DNA of 5,916 nt from Natrialbaceae archaeon Tc-Br11_E2g1 (GTDB lineage Archaea; Halobacteriota; Halobacteria; Halobacteriales; Natrialbaceae): NCBI GenBank assembly GCA_001564255.1, contig LKNC01000179.1, forward strand, positions 1-5,916, read 5' to 3'. The translations under genes were made by a program, and so were the position numbers. The stretch's first letter is position 1, and every line of letters starts with the position of its first letter. Shown piece by piece: positions 1 through 5,635 of the stretch. Below the pieces are notes generated by a model. The model was not told the DNA's origin, did no database searches, and saw nothing but the letters and a program-made list of their open reading frames with translations.

Positions 1-1
1 C

Positions 2-100
2 CCGCCGACGGCCTGGCAGGAAGACGACGTTATCGTCACGCTCTTTGAGGGGCAGGTGTTCCGCGAGCGCGAGACCGACGGCACCGTAGAGCAGATCTGA
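2..100 (+). CDS. C-terminal end of an unidentified protein (partial)
   Basis: An open frame enters from the left edge and ends at a TGA at 98-100, giving the last 32 residues of a protein (ending ...FRERETDGTVEQI). I do not recognise the family. The evidence that it is real is compositional: about 28 of 32 codons end in G or C, and the peptide is acidic (many D and E) like other haloarchaeal proteins. The stretch DDVIVTLFEGQVF looks like a beta strand or hairpin, as often found at the end of a small cytoplasmic domain. The gene converges on the nicotinate phosphoribosyltransferase gene with a 124-bp gap. The start, size and function lie outside the window. Confidence 0.6.
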   Translation, partial: PPTAWQEDDVIVTLFEGQVFRERETDGTVEQI

Positions 101-211
101 TCATCCCTCGAGGTCGAGAACGCCGCGTTCAGCGCGGCTCCGACGATCGCGAGCAGGGTGATCGCGTGAGAGGAGGGGAAGGCGACGATCCCGAAGACGA
201 ATTATCTCTAC

Positions 212-223
212 CGGTTCGAACCG
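212..223. repeat. Perfect 12-bp palindrome just beyond the pncB stop codon
   Basis: CGGTTCGAACCG at 212-223 is its own reverse complement and lies one base beyond the TGA of the minus-strand phosphoribosyltransferase gene (225-227). It sits in the 101-224 convergent gap, in which I see no gene. It could form a short hairpin in either transcript or act as a protein-binding dyad. There is no strong T-run beside it, so a terminator role is only a guess. The GGTTCGAA core resembles a tRNA T-loop, but no T-stem pairs around it. Confidence 0.5.
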
Positions 224-224
224 T

Positions 225-1376
225 TCAGTCGGCGGACCCGCCGAACCCGACCGCTCGAGCGTCCGCCGGACATCGCTCTGTCGCGGCCTCGAGGTCGTCC
301 TCCCGGAGCAGTTCGCCGTCACGGACGAGCGGTTCGAGCAGCGACTCCCCGTCCCCCTCGCCGGCGAGGGTGACGTGGTGGCCGCCGTCTGCCGTCCGGT
401 AAACGTCCTTTACCCCGGCGAGTTTCCCGCGTTTGGAGACGGGTTCCCCCTCCATTTCGACGATGTCGAGGCTGAAGTCGACGGGGTCGGCGTCGGTGAC
501 GTAACTCCCGACGCCGAAGCCGTCGGCGACGTCCCGAAGCTCGCGGATCTGAGTGGGGGTGATCCCGCCGCTACAGAAGATGTCCACGTCCTCGTATCCG
601 CGGGCGTCGAGTTCCCAGCGGACCTCCCGGACGATGTGGCGGAAGTCCCCACGCCGGGAGCCGGTGGTATCGAGGCGGACGCCGTCGAGGTCCTCGCCGA
701 GGGTCTCCGCCGCCAGCAGACTCTCCGTTTTCTCGTCCCAAAACGTGTCCGTGAGCGCGATCCGGGGGACCTCTGCGGGAGCCGCCTCGTCGAACGCTTC
801 CCACGCGGCGGCTTGCTCGCCCTCGCCGAAACAGAACATCAGCGCGTGGGGCATCGTCCCGCTCGCCTCCCGGCCGAGTACCTCACCTGCCGCGACGTGT
901 GAGAACCCATCGAGGCCGGCAACGAGCGCGGCGCGTTCGACGACCGCCGCGATCGCGGGGTGGACGTGGCGTGCGCCAAACGAGAGAATCGACGACTCCG
1001 GGCCGGCGACCCGAGCCTCGAGTGCCGCCGTCGCGAACGCACTCGGCTGGGAGCACAATCCGAGCAGCGAGGTCTCGAGCTCGGCGAACTCGAGGTACGG
1101 ACCCTCGATGCGCATGACGGGCCCCCCATCGAACAGCTGTCCGTCGGGGAGCGCGTCGACGTCGACGGCCCGTCCGGAGAGGAGTTTCGCGGCCTCGGCG
1201 ACGCCGGTGAAGACCTCGAACTCGCCGGTTGGGAACTGGTCTGCGGTCACCTCCGCGACCACGTGGGGGTTCTTTCCGGCGTGTTCGAGCGTCGCTTTCG
1301 TCCGCTCGAAGTACGCGTCGGTTGCACTGCCCTCGGAGATTGCCTGCGGTGGGACGGTTCCGAACGGATCGGCCAT
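225..1376 (-). CDS. pncB: Nicotinate phosphoribosyltransferase (archaeal type)
   Basis: This 383-aa cytoplasmic enzyme should join nicotinate to PRPP to give nicotinate mononucleotide, the committed Preiss-Handler step of NAD salvage. The length fits the short archaeal NaPRTases of about 390 aa. The N-terminus has the family-like FGTVPP...GSATDAYFERT segment (5-25), which supports the ATG at 1376. Further recognisable blocks are FGARHVHP (133-140), GTMPHAL (173-179), TDTFWDEKTE (209-218), VRLDTTGSRRG (233-243), the barrel motif FCSGGI (267-272), GVGSYVTD (288-295) and KRGKLAG (315-321). No Shine-Dalgarno sequence precedes the start. A T6 run centred about 27 nt upstream suggests a leaderless transcript. 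It lies downstream of, and on the same strand as, the two surface protease-like genes, so read-through from them is possible. The nicotinamidase at the other end of the window would supply its substrate. The family assignment is firm; substrate preference within the family is inferred. Confidence 0.93.
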   Translation of the reverse strand: MADPFGTVPPQAISEGSATDAYFERTKATLEHAGKNPHVVAEVTADQFPTGEFEVFTGVAEAAKLLSGRAVDVDALPDGQLFDGGPVMRIEGPYLEFAELETSLLGLCSQPSAFATAALEARVAGPESSILSFGARHVHPAIAAVVERAALVAGLDGFSHVAAGEVLGREASGTMPHALMFCFGEGEQAAAWEAFDEAAPAEVPRIALTDTFWDEKTESLLAAETLGEDLDGVRLDTTGSRRGDFRHIVREVRWELDARGYEDVDIFCSGGITPTQIRELRDVADGFGVGSYVTDADPVDFSLDIVEMEGEPVSKRGKLAGVKDVYRTADGGHHVTLAGEGDGESLLEPLVRDGELLREDDLEAATERCPADARAVGFGGSAD

Positions 1377-1398
1377 ACGCCCGTGTTCCGGCCGAGTG

Positions 1399-1408
1399 CG
1401 AAAAAACT
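1399..1408 (-). promoter_or_regulatory. TATA-like promoter element for pncB (leaderless)
   Basis: On the minus strand a T6 run (1406 to 1401) is centred about 27 nt before the ATG at 1376. That is the spacing expected between a haloarchaeal TATA box and the start of a leaderless mRNA. No GGAG-type ribosome site lies between. The same T-run could also help end transcription from the upstream protease-like genes. Confidence 0.5.
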
Positions 1409-1484
1409 ACTCGAAGACGGAAGCCGCGGCCGCGGGGTGACGGTCGTCGAACCAGCCGCCGACACCGTCGGTCGGTGGACGGTC

Positions 1485-1526
1485 GATCTCGGTGCGGGCC
1501 ATCGCCCGGTGGACCACCGCCTCGGA
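1485..1526 (-). pseudogene. Short relic of a third copy of the surface metalloprotease-like family
   Basis: In the 206-bp gap between the 527-aa gene and pncB, the minus strand encodes SEAVVHRAMARTEIDR. This resembles LEAVVHRSMARVEVIR at residues 87-102 of the 550-aa paralogue. At DNA level, 1494-1524 matches 4651-4681 at 28 of 31 bases and the corresponding part of the 527-aa gene (2876-2906) at about 25 of 31. Orientation and codon phase are the same, and similarity fades within about ten bases on the left. The frame runs on to a stop at 1407-1409 without further resemblance and has no convincing start; the TTG at 1607 overlaps the preceding gene. I read it as a remnant of a deleted tandem copy, or a fragment left by recombination. 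The rest of the 1377-1582 gap holds only the pncB promoter element. Confidence 0.45.
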
Positions 1527-1582
1527 ATGGGTCCCGTCTACCCGGAGAGGACGAGGAGCGGAAGCCGGCGCATCCGACGGTG

Positions 1583-3166
1583 TCAACGGAGCGAACCCGA
1601 GTACCAATACCGACGGTGAACCATCGCGCCGACGATCACGACCGCGAGGGCGGTTGCGGCGACGCCGAAGCCGGGGAGACCGTCGTCGGCCGCGAAGGGG
1701 ACGAGAGTATCCTCCCCCTCGGGTGCGGCCCCGTCGTAGATTTCCGGGAGCTCCTCGACCGTCGGTGCGCGAACGATCGTCACCGCCTCACCGTCCCGGT
1801 CGATGTAGTAGGCACCGGGGAACGCCTCCTCGATCACGACCGTGTCCTCGTGGCCGTCGACGGTCTCGGCATCGTGGATCTCGAGGGCCTCGAGATAGCC
1901 CTCGAGGAACTCCCCGGCGTCGTCGTCCGTTGTCCACTCGGTGTGCCAGACGTAACCGGTCTCAGCTATCGTCCGCTCGTCGGTCGCGTAGACGACGAGT
2001 TTGTCCCCGGCCCAGCCGTCGGTGTACTCGTAGTCGTAGTTGTACGAGCCCGCGGCGTCGACCAGCTCCCCGCGGGGGACGATCGGTTCGCGGTCGTCGA
2101 GTGCCGGCGCGGCGAACATCGAGGCCATCCCGACCTCACCGAAGGAGGCGGACGCCGGCCCGGCCTCGAGTTCGAGACGCTCCCAGCGCTCCTCGGAGGT
2201 GTCCTCGTGAACGATCTCGACCGGTTCGCGGTCGTCACCGGGGCGGATCACCTCCGAGGAGCTTTCGGGTGGGTCGTCGTAGGCGTCGTTTACGGCCTCC
2301 CAGCCGCCCTCCCCGAGGAGGTAGTCGACGTATCCCGGCCCATCGCTGTACGGCTGGAAGGTCGTCAGGAACAGCCCCCAGTTGGGCTCTGTCGAGTCCG
2401 TTCCGCCACCGGCGGGCTCTAGACAGGCCCACTCGAGCCCACACCGGCTCTCGTATTCCTCCTCGACCCAGACGGCGTCGCCCTCGATCAACCCGAGTTC
2501 GCCGCTGCGCTGGTCCAGGGTCTCGGCGTCGTACTCCGTGAGGTCGAAGTGCTGGTCTTGCAGGGCGTGGAGCAGTTCGTGACCGAGGGTGATCTCGTCG
2601 AGTTCGGGGTTCTCACCGTCTTCTGTGACGACGACGACCTCGTCGGTCTCGGGATCGTAGTAGCCGGCGACCGACCCGCCGTAGAGGCGTTCGTACTCCT
2701 CGATCGCATCGCTCTCCCGATCGATCATAAACAGCGTCTCGTAGCGAACGTTCTGGAACAGCTCCTCGCCTTCGACGTCGACGAACAGGTCGTCGTTTTC
2801 CGCCTGGAACTGCTCGCGGGTGATGACCTCGACGGGGACGGCCGCCTCGAAGGTGAGTTCGCGGATGACCTCCACGCGGGCCATCGAGCGATAGACGACG
2901 GCCTCGAGGTCGTCCTCGGGGACGACGGCGTCGCTGCGGTTGTCGACGGGCAACTCGTCGTCGTACCAGTAGCCCTCGACGTAGCCGATCGTTCCGTTCG
3001 TGGTCGGCTCCTCAGTCGGGGTCCCGTTGGCGGACTGGTCCGTGACCTGTCGGTCGTCGGTCGACGACTGTGTCGGCCCCGTCGTGGCGGCGACGCCGGC
3101 GACGGGAAGCGAGACGGCGACCAGCGCCAGGAGCGTCAGGACGAGAAGCGTTCGGGTGGCCTGCAT
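1583..3166 (-). CDS. Surface-anchored gluzincin-like metalloprotease, Hvo_1808-type family (527 aa paralogue)
   Basis: This is a predicted exported, membrane-anchored protein of unknown substrate. Residues 1-27 form a Sec-type signal peptide (LLVLTLLALVAVSL core, likely cleavage near GVAA). A polar linker (28-56) follows, then a conserved domain. HELLH at 196-200, inside LGHELLHALQDQHFDL, is the zinc-binding HExxH motif. Glu228 in LIEGDA, 28 residues after the second His, fits the third ligand of gluzincins. Cys242 and Cys248 may form a disulfide. SSSEVIRPG (302-310), GWAGDKLVVY (384-393) and FPGAYYI (449-455) are shared with the neighbouring paralogue. The C-terminus has PGFG (498-501), a hydrophobic segment and Arg-Arg, like the PGF-CTERM signal processed by archaeosortase A, but with an unusually long YWYSGSLR tail. 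Sequons N47-G-T, N57-G-T and N76-R-S allow N-glycosylation. The ATG at 3166 has GGAG 7 nt upstream. Proteolytic activity is inferred from motifs only. Confidence 0.85.
   Translation of the reverse strand: MQATRTLLVLTLLALVAVSLPVAGVAATTGPTQSSTDDRQVTDQSANGTPTEEPTTNGTIGYVEGYWYDDELPVDNRSDAVVPEDDLEAVVYRSMARVEVIRELTFEAAVPVEVITREQFQAENDDLFVDVEGEELFQNVRYETLFMIDRESDAIEEYERLYGGSVAGYYDPETDEVVVVTEDGENPELDEITLGHELLHALQDQHFDLTEYDAETLDQRSGELGLIEGDAVWVEEEYESRCGLEWACLEPAGGGTDSTEPNWGLFLTTFQPYSDGPGYVDYLLGEGGWEAVNDAYDDPPESSSEVIRPGDDREPVEIVHEDTSEERWERLELEAGPASASFGEVGMASMFAAPALDDREPIVPRGELVDAAGSYNYDYEYTDGWAGDKLVVYATDERTIAETGYVWHTEWTTDDDAGEFLEGYLEALEIHDAETVDGHEDTVVIEEAFPGAYYIDRDGEAVTIVRAPTVEELPEIYDGAAPEGEDTLVPFAADDGLPGFGVAATALAVVIVGAMVHRRYWYSGSLR
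2817..2872. repeat. 56-bp block identical to 4592-4647 (paralogue copy A)
   Basis: All 56 bases match the corresponding segment of the neighbouring paralogue, third codon positions included. Flanking parts of the two genes differ at many silent sites. The block encodes the IRELTFEAAVPVEVITR region (residues 101-117). It is probably a gene-conversion tract or a recent-duplication remnant. Confidence 0.75.
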
Positions 3167-3173
3167 TCGTCCA

Positions 3174-3177
3174 CTCC
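3174..3177 (-). promoter_or_regulatory. Shine-Dalgarno site (GGAG) of the 527-aa gene
   Basis: The minus strand reads AAAGGAGTGGACGAATG into the start codon, putting GGAG 7 nt before the ATG at 3166. It is the only clear ribosome-binding site among the four complete genes. This suggests the gene is translated from a leadered message, possibly as the second cistron after the 550-aa paralogue. It also fixes the start choice. Confidence 0.7.
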
Positions 3178-3193
3178 TTTGTGGTCCACGGTC

Positions 3194-3199
3194 AAAAAA
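3194..3199 (-). terminator. T6 run between the two paralogues, possible terminator
   Basis: On the minus strand a T6 run lies about 90 nt beyond the stop of the 550-aa gene and about 28 nt before the ATG of the 527-aa gene. Archaeal transcription often ends at U-runs, so it may end part of the upstream transcript. Its spacing would also suit a TATA-like element, although the Shine-Dalgarno site that follows argues for a leader. About 30 nt earlier lies a short dyad at 3228-3240 (CCGTCG, one base, CGACGG). Confidence 0.3.
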
Positions 3200-3263
3200 T
3201 CGAGGTCGGCCGTCCCTCGCTGTCGGCCGTCGCCGACGGTGACGGCCGTTCGAGTGCGATCGG

Positions 3264-3271
3264 GTGTAAAT
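3264..3271 (-). promoter_or_regulatory. Possible TATA box for the 527-aa gene
   Basis: The minus strand reads AAACCGATTTACAC in the 122-bp gap between paralogues, an A-rich BRE-like stretch followed by ATTTACAC. If used, transcription would begin near 3240 and leave a leader of about 70-75 nt containing the GGAG site. It is one of two candidates, the other being read-through from the upstream gene. Weak evidence. Confidence 0.28.
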
Positions 3272-3288
3272 CGGTTTGTCCAGTAGTA

Positions 3289-4941
3289 TCAGGCCAGTCG
3301 CCGGATCGCAGCCAGCGCGAGCAGTGCAGCGAGGGCTGCCGGAACACCGAAACCGGGGATGTCGTCGACTTCGCCGTCGGTTTCGTCGCCAGTCCCGTCG
3401 TCGGCCTCGTCGCCAGTCCCGTCGTCGGCCTCGTCGTCAGTCCCGTCGTCGGCCTCGTCGCCAGTCCCGTCGTCGGCCTCGTCGCCAGTCCCGTCATCGC
3501 GTTCTATCACGTCGACGCCGTCGTGGACGTCGGACAGGTCGTCGACCGAGGGGGCACGGACGACGGTTACCGTTTCCCCGTCCTGTTCTATGTAGTAGGC
3601 ACCGGGGAACGTCTCCTCGATCACGAACACGCCAGCGTCACCGTCTGCGTTGCCGTGATGCTCGAGGATCTCCCGGTACCCCTCCCCGAAGGTCTCGGCT
3701 TCCGCCTCGTCCGTCCACTCGCTTTGCCAGACGAAGGCCGTTTCCTCGCCTGTGGTGTAGGCGGCGAACTCGTCGCCGGCCCAGCCGTCGGTCACGTCGT
3801 GGTCGTAGTTGTACGAGGTGAACCCGTCGAAGACGTCGATCCGGGAGAGGCCGATCGACTCGCCGGTCTCGAGTGTCTGTGCCATGAACATCGACGCGAG
3901 GCCCGCCTCGCCGAAGGTGTCGTGGTCGGGGGCACCCGCCCGTTCGATGCGGTCCCACTCCGCACTCGAGGCGTCCTCGAGGTCGATCTCGACCGGTTCG
4001 CGATCCTCGCCAGGACGGATGACTTCCGAACTGCTCGCCGGTGGGTCGCCGTAGACGGCGTCGACGGCGTCCCAGCCGCCGTCTCTCAGGGTCGCCTCTA
4101 CGTAATCCGGCCCGTCGTTGTACGGCTGGAACATCGACAGGGAGATCCCGACGTTTATCTCCGCGGGCGGGTCGGGTTCGGTTTCGGGGAGGGTACAGTC
4201 CCACCCGTGTTCACAGTACGCCTCGTATCGGGTGTCGACCCAGACCGCGTCACCCTCGATGAGCCCGAGTGCGGCGTGGTCCTGGTTCGTCGTCTCCCGC
4301 TCGTAGGTCCCCAGCCCGAACTGCTGGTCCTGGAGGGCATGCAGGAGTTCGTGACCCAGGGTCACCTCGTCGAGTTCGGGGTTCGCCGTGTCCTCCGAGA
4401 CGAGGACGATCTCCTCGGCTTCGATGTCGTAGTAGCCGGCGACGGCGTCGCCGTAGAGGGTCTCGTAAGCCTCGACCGCATCGGTCTCCCGATCGACCAT
4501 GAACAGCGCCTCGAGGCGAACGTTCTCGAACTGGCGTTCGTCGTCGCCGAACGCCTCGAACTCGCCGGCGCTCTCGGCCGCGAACTCCTCTCGGGTGATG
4601 ACCTCGACGGGGACGGCCGCCTCGAAGGTGAGTTCGCGGATGACCTCGACGCGGGCCATCGATCGGTGGACGACCGCCTCGAGGTCGTCGTCGGGAACGA
4701 CGGCGTCCTCACGGTCGTCGACGGGGAGGTCGTCGTCGTAGCGGACACCTTCGACGTAGCCGATCGTCCCCTCGGTGCTCGGATCGTCGTCTTCCCCGAC
4801 GTACGTGAGCTCTCCGGCCGTCGGCGCGTCCGAACGGACATCGGCGGTGGTTCCTTCGCCGACACCCGCCGCGGCGAGGGGCGTCGCCGCGAGTGAACTC
4901 ACGACCAACACCGCGAGGACCACTGTGTGTATGCGGCTCAT
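3289..4941 (-). CDS. Surface-anchored gluzincin-like metalloprotease, Hvo_1808-type family (550 aa paralogue)
   Basis: This is the upstream member of the tandem pair. A signal peptide covers about residues 1-25 (VVLAVLVVSSLAATPLAAA, A-x-A cleavage). Residues 58-120 align without gaps to the 527-aa paralogue at 55 of 63 identical positions. The zinc motif HELLH is at 197-201, with Glu229 in LIEGDA as likely third ligand. Cys243 and Cys249 match the paralogue's cysteine pair. SSSEVIRPG (303-311), GWAGDEFAAY (386-395) and FPGAYYI (445-451) are shared. Residues 482-521 are five copies of an 8-residue acidic repeat (DDGTGDEA), a flexible stalk before PGFG (529-532), a hydrophobic helix and RRLA, a typical PGF-CTERM anchor. 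No N-X-S/T sequon is present, unlike the sister protein. No Shine-Dalgarno site precedes the ATG; a TTTATT box lies about 35 nt upstream. It is divergent from the nicotinamidase gene. Substrate and activity are unknown; the protease assignment rests on motifs. Confidence 0.87.
   Translation of the reverse strand: MSRIHTVVLAVLVVSSLAATPLAAAGVGEGTTADVRSDAPTAGELTYVGEDDDPSTEGTIGYVEGVRYDDDLPVDDREDAVVPDDDLEAVVHRSMARVEVIRELTFEAAVPVEVITREEFAAESAGEFEAFGDDERQFENVRLEALFMVDRETDAVEAYETLYGDAVAGYYDIEAEEIVLVSEDTANPELDEVTLGHELLHALQDQQFGLGTYERETTNQDHAALGLIEGDAVWVDTRYEAYCEHGWDCTLPETEPDPPAEINVGISLSMFQPYNDGPDYVEATLRDGGWDAVDAVYGDPPASSSEVIRPGEDREPVEIDLEDASSAEWDRIERAGAPDHDTFGEAGLASMFMAQTLETGESIGLSRIDVFDGFTSYNYDHDVTDGWAGDEFAAYTTGEETAFVWQSEWTDEAEAETFGEGYREILEHHGNADGDAGVFVIEETFPGAYYIEQDGETVTVVRAPSVDDLSDVHDGVDVIERDDGTGDEADDGTGDEADDGTDDEADDGTGDEADDGTGDETDGEVDDIPGFGVPAALAALLALAAIRRLA
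3379..3498. repeat. Five tandem 24-bp repeats encoding the acidic stalk
   Basis: Five consecutive 24-bp units encode DDGTGDEA on the minus strand (residues 482-521 of the 550-aa protein). The third unit has a single G-to-D change (GTC for GCC on the plus strand), and the last ends in Thr rather than Ala. Because the unit is a multiple of three, copy-number change would alter stalk length without shifting the frame. There are no spacers, so it is not CRISPR. The 527-aa paralogue lacks it. Confidence 0.93.
4592..4647. repeat. 56-bp block identical to 2817-2872 (paralogue copy B)
   Basis: This is the partner of the identical block in the 527-aa gene. It directly adjoins the segment 4651-4681 that resembles the relic at 1494-1524, so the best-preserved DNA of all copies clusters at one place in the gene. 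Confidence 0.75.
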
Positions 4942-4971
4942 TTCGTTCGTAATTCGTATTCTAACTGATCG

Positions 4972-4979
4972 GAAATAAA
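4972..4979 (-). promoter_or_regulatory. TATA-like box for the 550-aa gene
   Basis: The minus strand reads CTTTATTTCC (4980 to 4971), centred about 35 nt before the ATG at 4941. This predicts a transcript start near 4950 and a leader of only about 9 nt with no Shine-Dalgarno site. It shares the 85-bp divergent region (4942-5026) with the nicotinamidase promoter, and the two boxes are only about 25 bp apart. Confidence 0.5.
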
Positions 4980-4996
4980 GCCTCTGTGACGCTGAC

Positions 4997-5005
4997 GTTT
5001 TTTAC
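4997..5005 (+). promoter_or_regulatory. TATA-like box for the nicotinamidase gene (leaderless)
   Basis: GTTTTTTAC at 4997-5005 is centred 26 nt before the ATG at 5027, the classic spacing for a leaderless haloarchaeal transcript. No ribosome-binding site lies between, which supports the chosen start. Confidence 0.6.
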
Positions 5006-5026
5006 CCGCTGGCCGTACACTCAGGT

Positions 5027-5599
5027 ATGAACCTCGAGTCGGATTCCACCGCGGTCGTCGTCGTGGACGCCCAAAACGGCTTCTGTCACCCCGACGGCGC
5101 GTTGTATGCCCCCGCAAGCGAGGACGTGATCGACCCGATCGCCGACCTCATAGAACGCACTCGAGTGGCCGACATTCAGGTCGTGTTCACCCGTGACGTC
5201 CACCCACCCGAGCAGTTCGAGGACGCCCACTACTACGACGAGTTCGATCGCTGGGGCGAACACGTCCTCGAGGGGTCGTGGGAGGCAGAAATCGTCGACG
5301 GCCTCGAGGTCCGCGAGGACGATCACGTCGTCGAGAAACACACGTACGACGCCTTCCAGGGCACCGAACTCGACGGCTGGCTCTCCGCACGGGGGATCAA
5401 AGACCTCGTCTTCTGTGGCACGCTCGCGAACGTCTGTGTCCTCCACACCGCCGGCAGCGCCGGCCTGCGCGATTACCGGCCGATCCTCCTCTCCGACTGT
5501 GTGGGGTACATCGACGAGGGCCACCGCGAGTACGCCTTAGAGCACGCCGACTGGCTCTTCGGCGAAGTGGTCGAACGCGGCGACCTCGAGTTCGTCTGA
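5027..5599 (+). CDS. pncA: Nicotinamidase-like cysteine hydrolase (isochorismatase superfamily)
   Basis: This 190-aa cytoplasmic hydrolase most likely deamidates nicotinamide to nicotinate. The superfamily triad is visible: Asp14 in VVVVDAQNGFC, Lys104 in VVEKHTYDAF and the nucleophile Cys137 in GTLANVCVLHTA. Asp57, His59 (TRDVHP) and His79 (WGEHVLEGSW) occupy the metal-site pattern of nicotinamidases. Their spacing to each other and to the Lys matches Mycobacterium PncA (D49, H51, H71, K96); Glu65 stands where PncA has its extra His57. The Asp-x-His plus His set favours nicotinamidase over plain isochorismatase, although related N-carbamoyl hydrolases cannot be excluded. Length is normal. 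The start is supported by a TATA-like box 26 nt upstream. The gene is divergent from the surface protein pair and shares the window with nicotinate phosphoribosyltransferase, the next enzyme in the pathway. A small stem-loop follows the stop. Confidence 0.85.
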   Translation: MNLESDSTAVVVVDAQNGFCHPDGALYAPASEDVIDPIADLIERTRVADIQVVFTRDVHPPEQFEDAHYYDEFDRWGEHVLEGSWEAEIVDGLEVREDDHVVEKHTYDAFQGTELDGWLSARGIKDLVFCGTLANVCVLHTAGSAGLRDYRPILLSDCVGYIDEGHREYALEHADWLFGEVVERGDLEFV

Positions 5600-5619
5600 T
5601 ACTGACGGGACGAAACTCC

Positions 5620-5635
5620 CGGCGGATTTTCGCCG
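5620..5635 (+). terminator. Stem-loop after the nicotinamidase gene
   Basis: CGGCG (5620-5624), loop GATTTT, CGCCG (5631-5635) begins 20 nt after the stop codon at 5597-5599. The T4 run lies in the loop rather than after the stem, so this is not a textbook intrinsic terminator. It may still mark the 3' end or protect the message. Confidence 0.35.

Noticed and set aside
1..201. A minus-strand frame with a membrane-like stretch (FPSSHAITLLAIVGAAL) resembling a PAP2 phosphatase motif
   Set aside because: It begins right after a stop (TAA at 202-204), has no nearby ATG or GTG start, runs into low-complexity Ser/Arg-rich sequence, and overlaps the better-supported plus-strand coding end at 2-100.
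210..226. GGTTCGAACC as the T-loop of a tRNA gene or a tRNA-derived attachment site
   Set aside because: The flanking bases do not form the 5-bp T-stem (ACCGG against CGTTC), and no acceptor, D or anticodon arm is visible nearby.
1407..1607. A 66-codon minus-strand frame as an independent small gene
   Set aside because: Its only early start is a TTG inside the end of the 527-aa gene, and apart from the 16-residue family-like stretch nothing supports it. A relic explains it better.
3379..3498. Regular 24-bp repeats as a CRISPR array
   Set aside because: The units are directly adjacent with no spacers, and they encode an in-frame 8-residue protein repeat before a membrane anchor.
3070..4896. 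A 608-codon plus-strand open frame, longer than the real gene opposite it
   Set aside because: It is antisense to the 550-aa surface protein, a common artefact in GC-rich haloarchaeal DNA. Its translation is repetitive (VGLVASPVVG) with no family resemblance. The opposite strand has the signal peptide, zinc motif and sorting tail.
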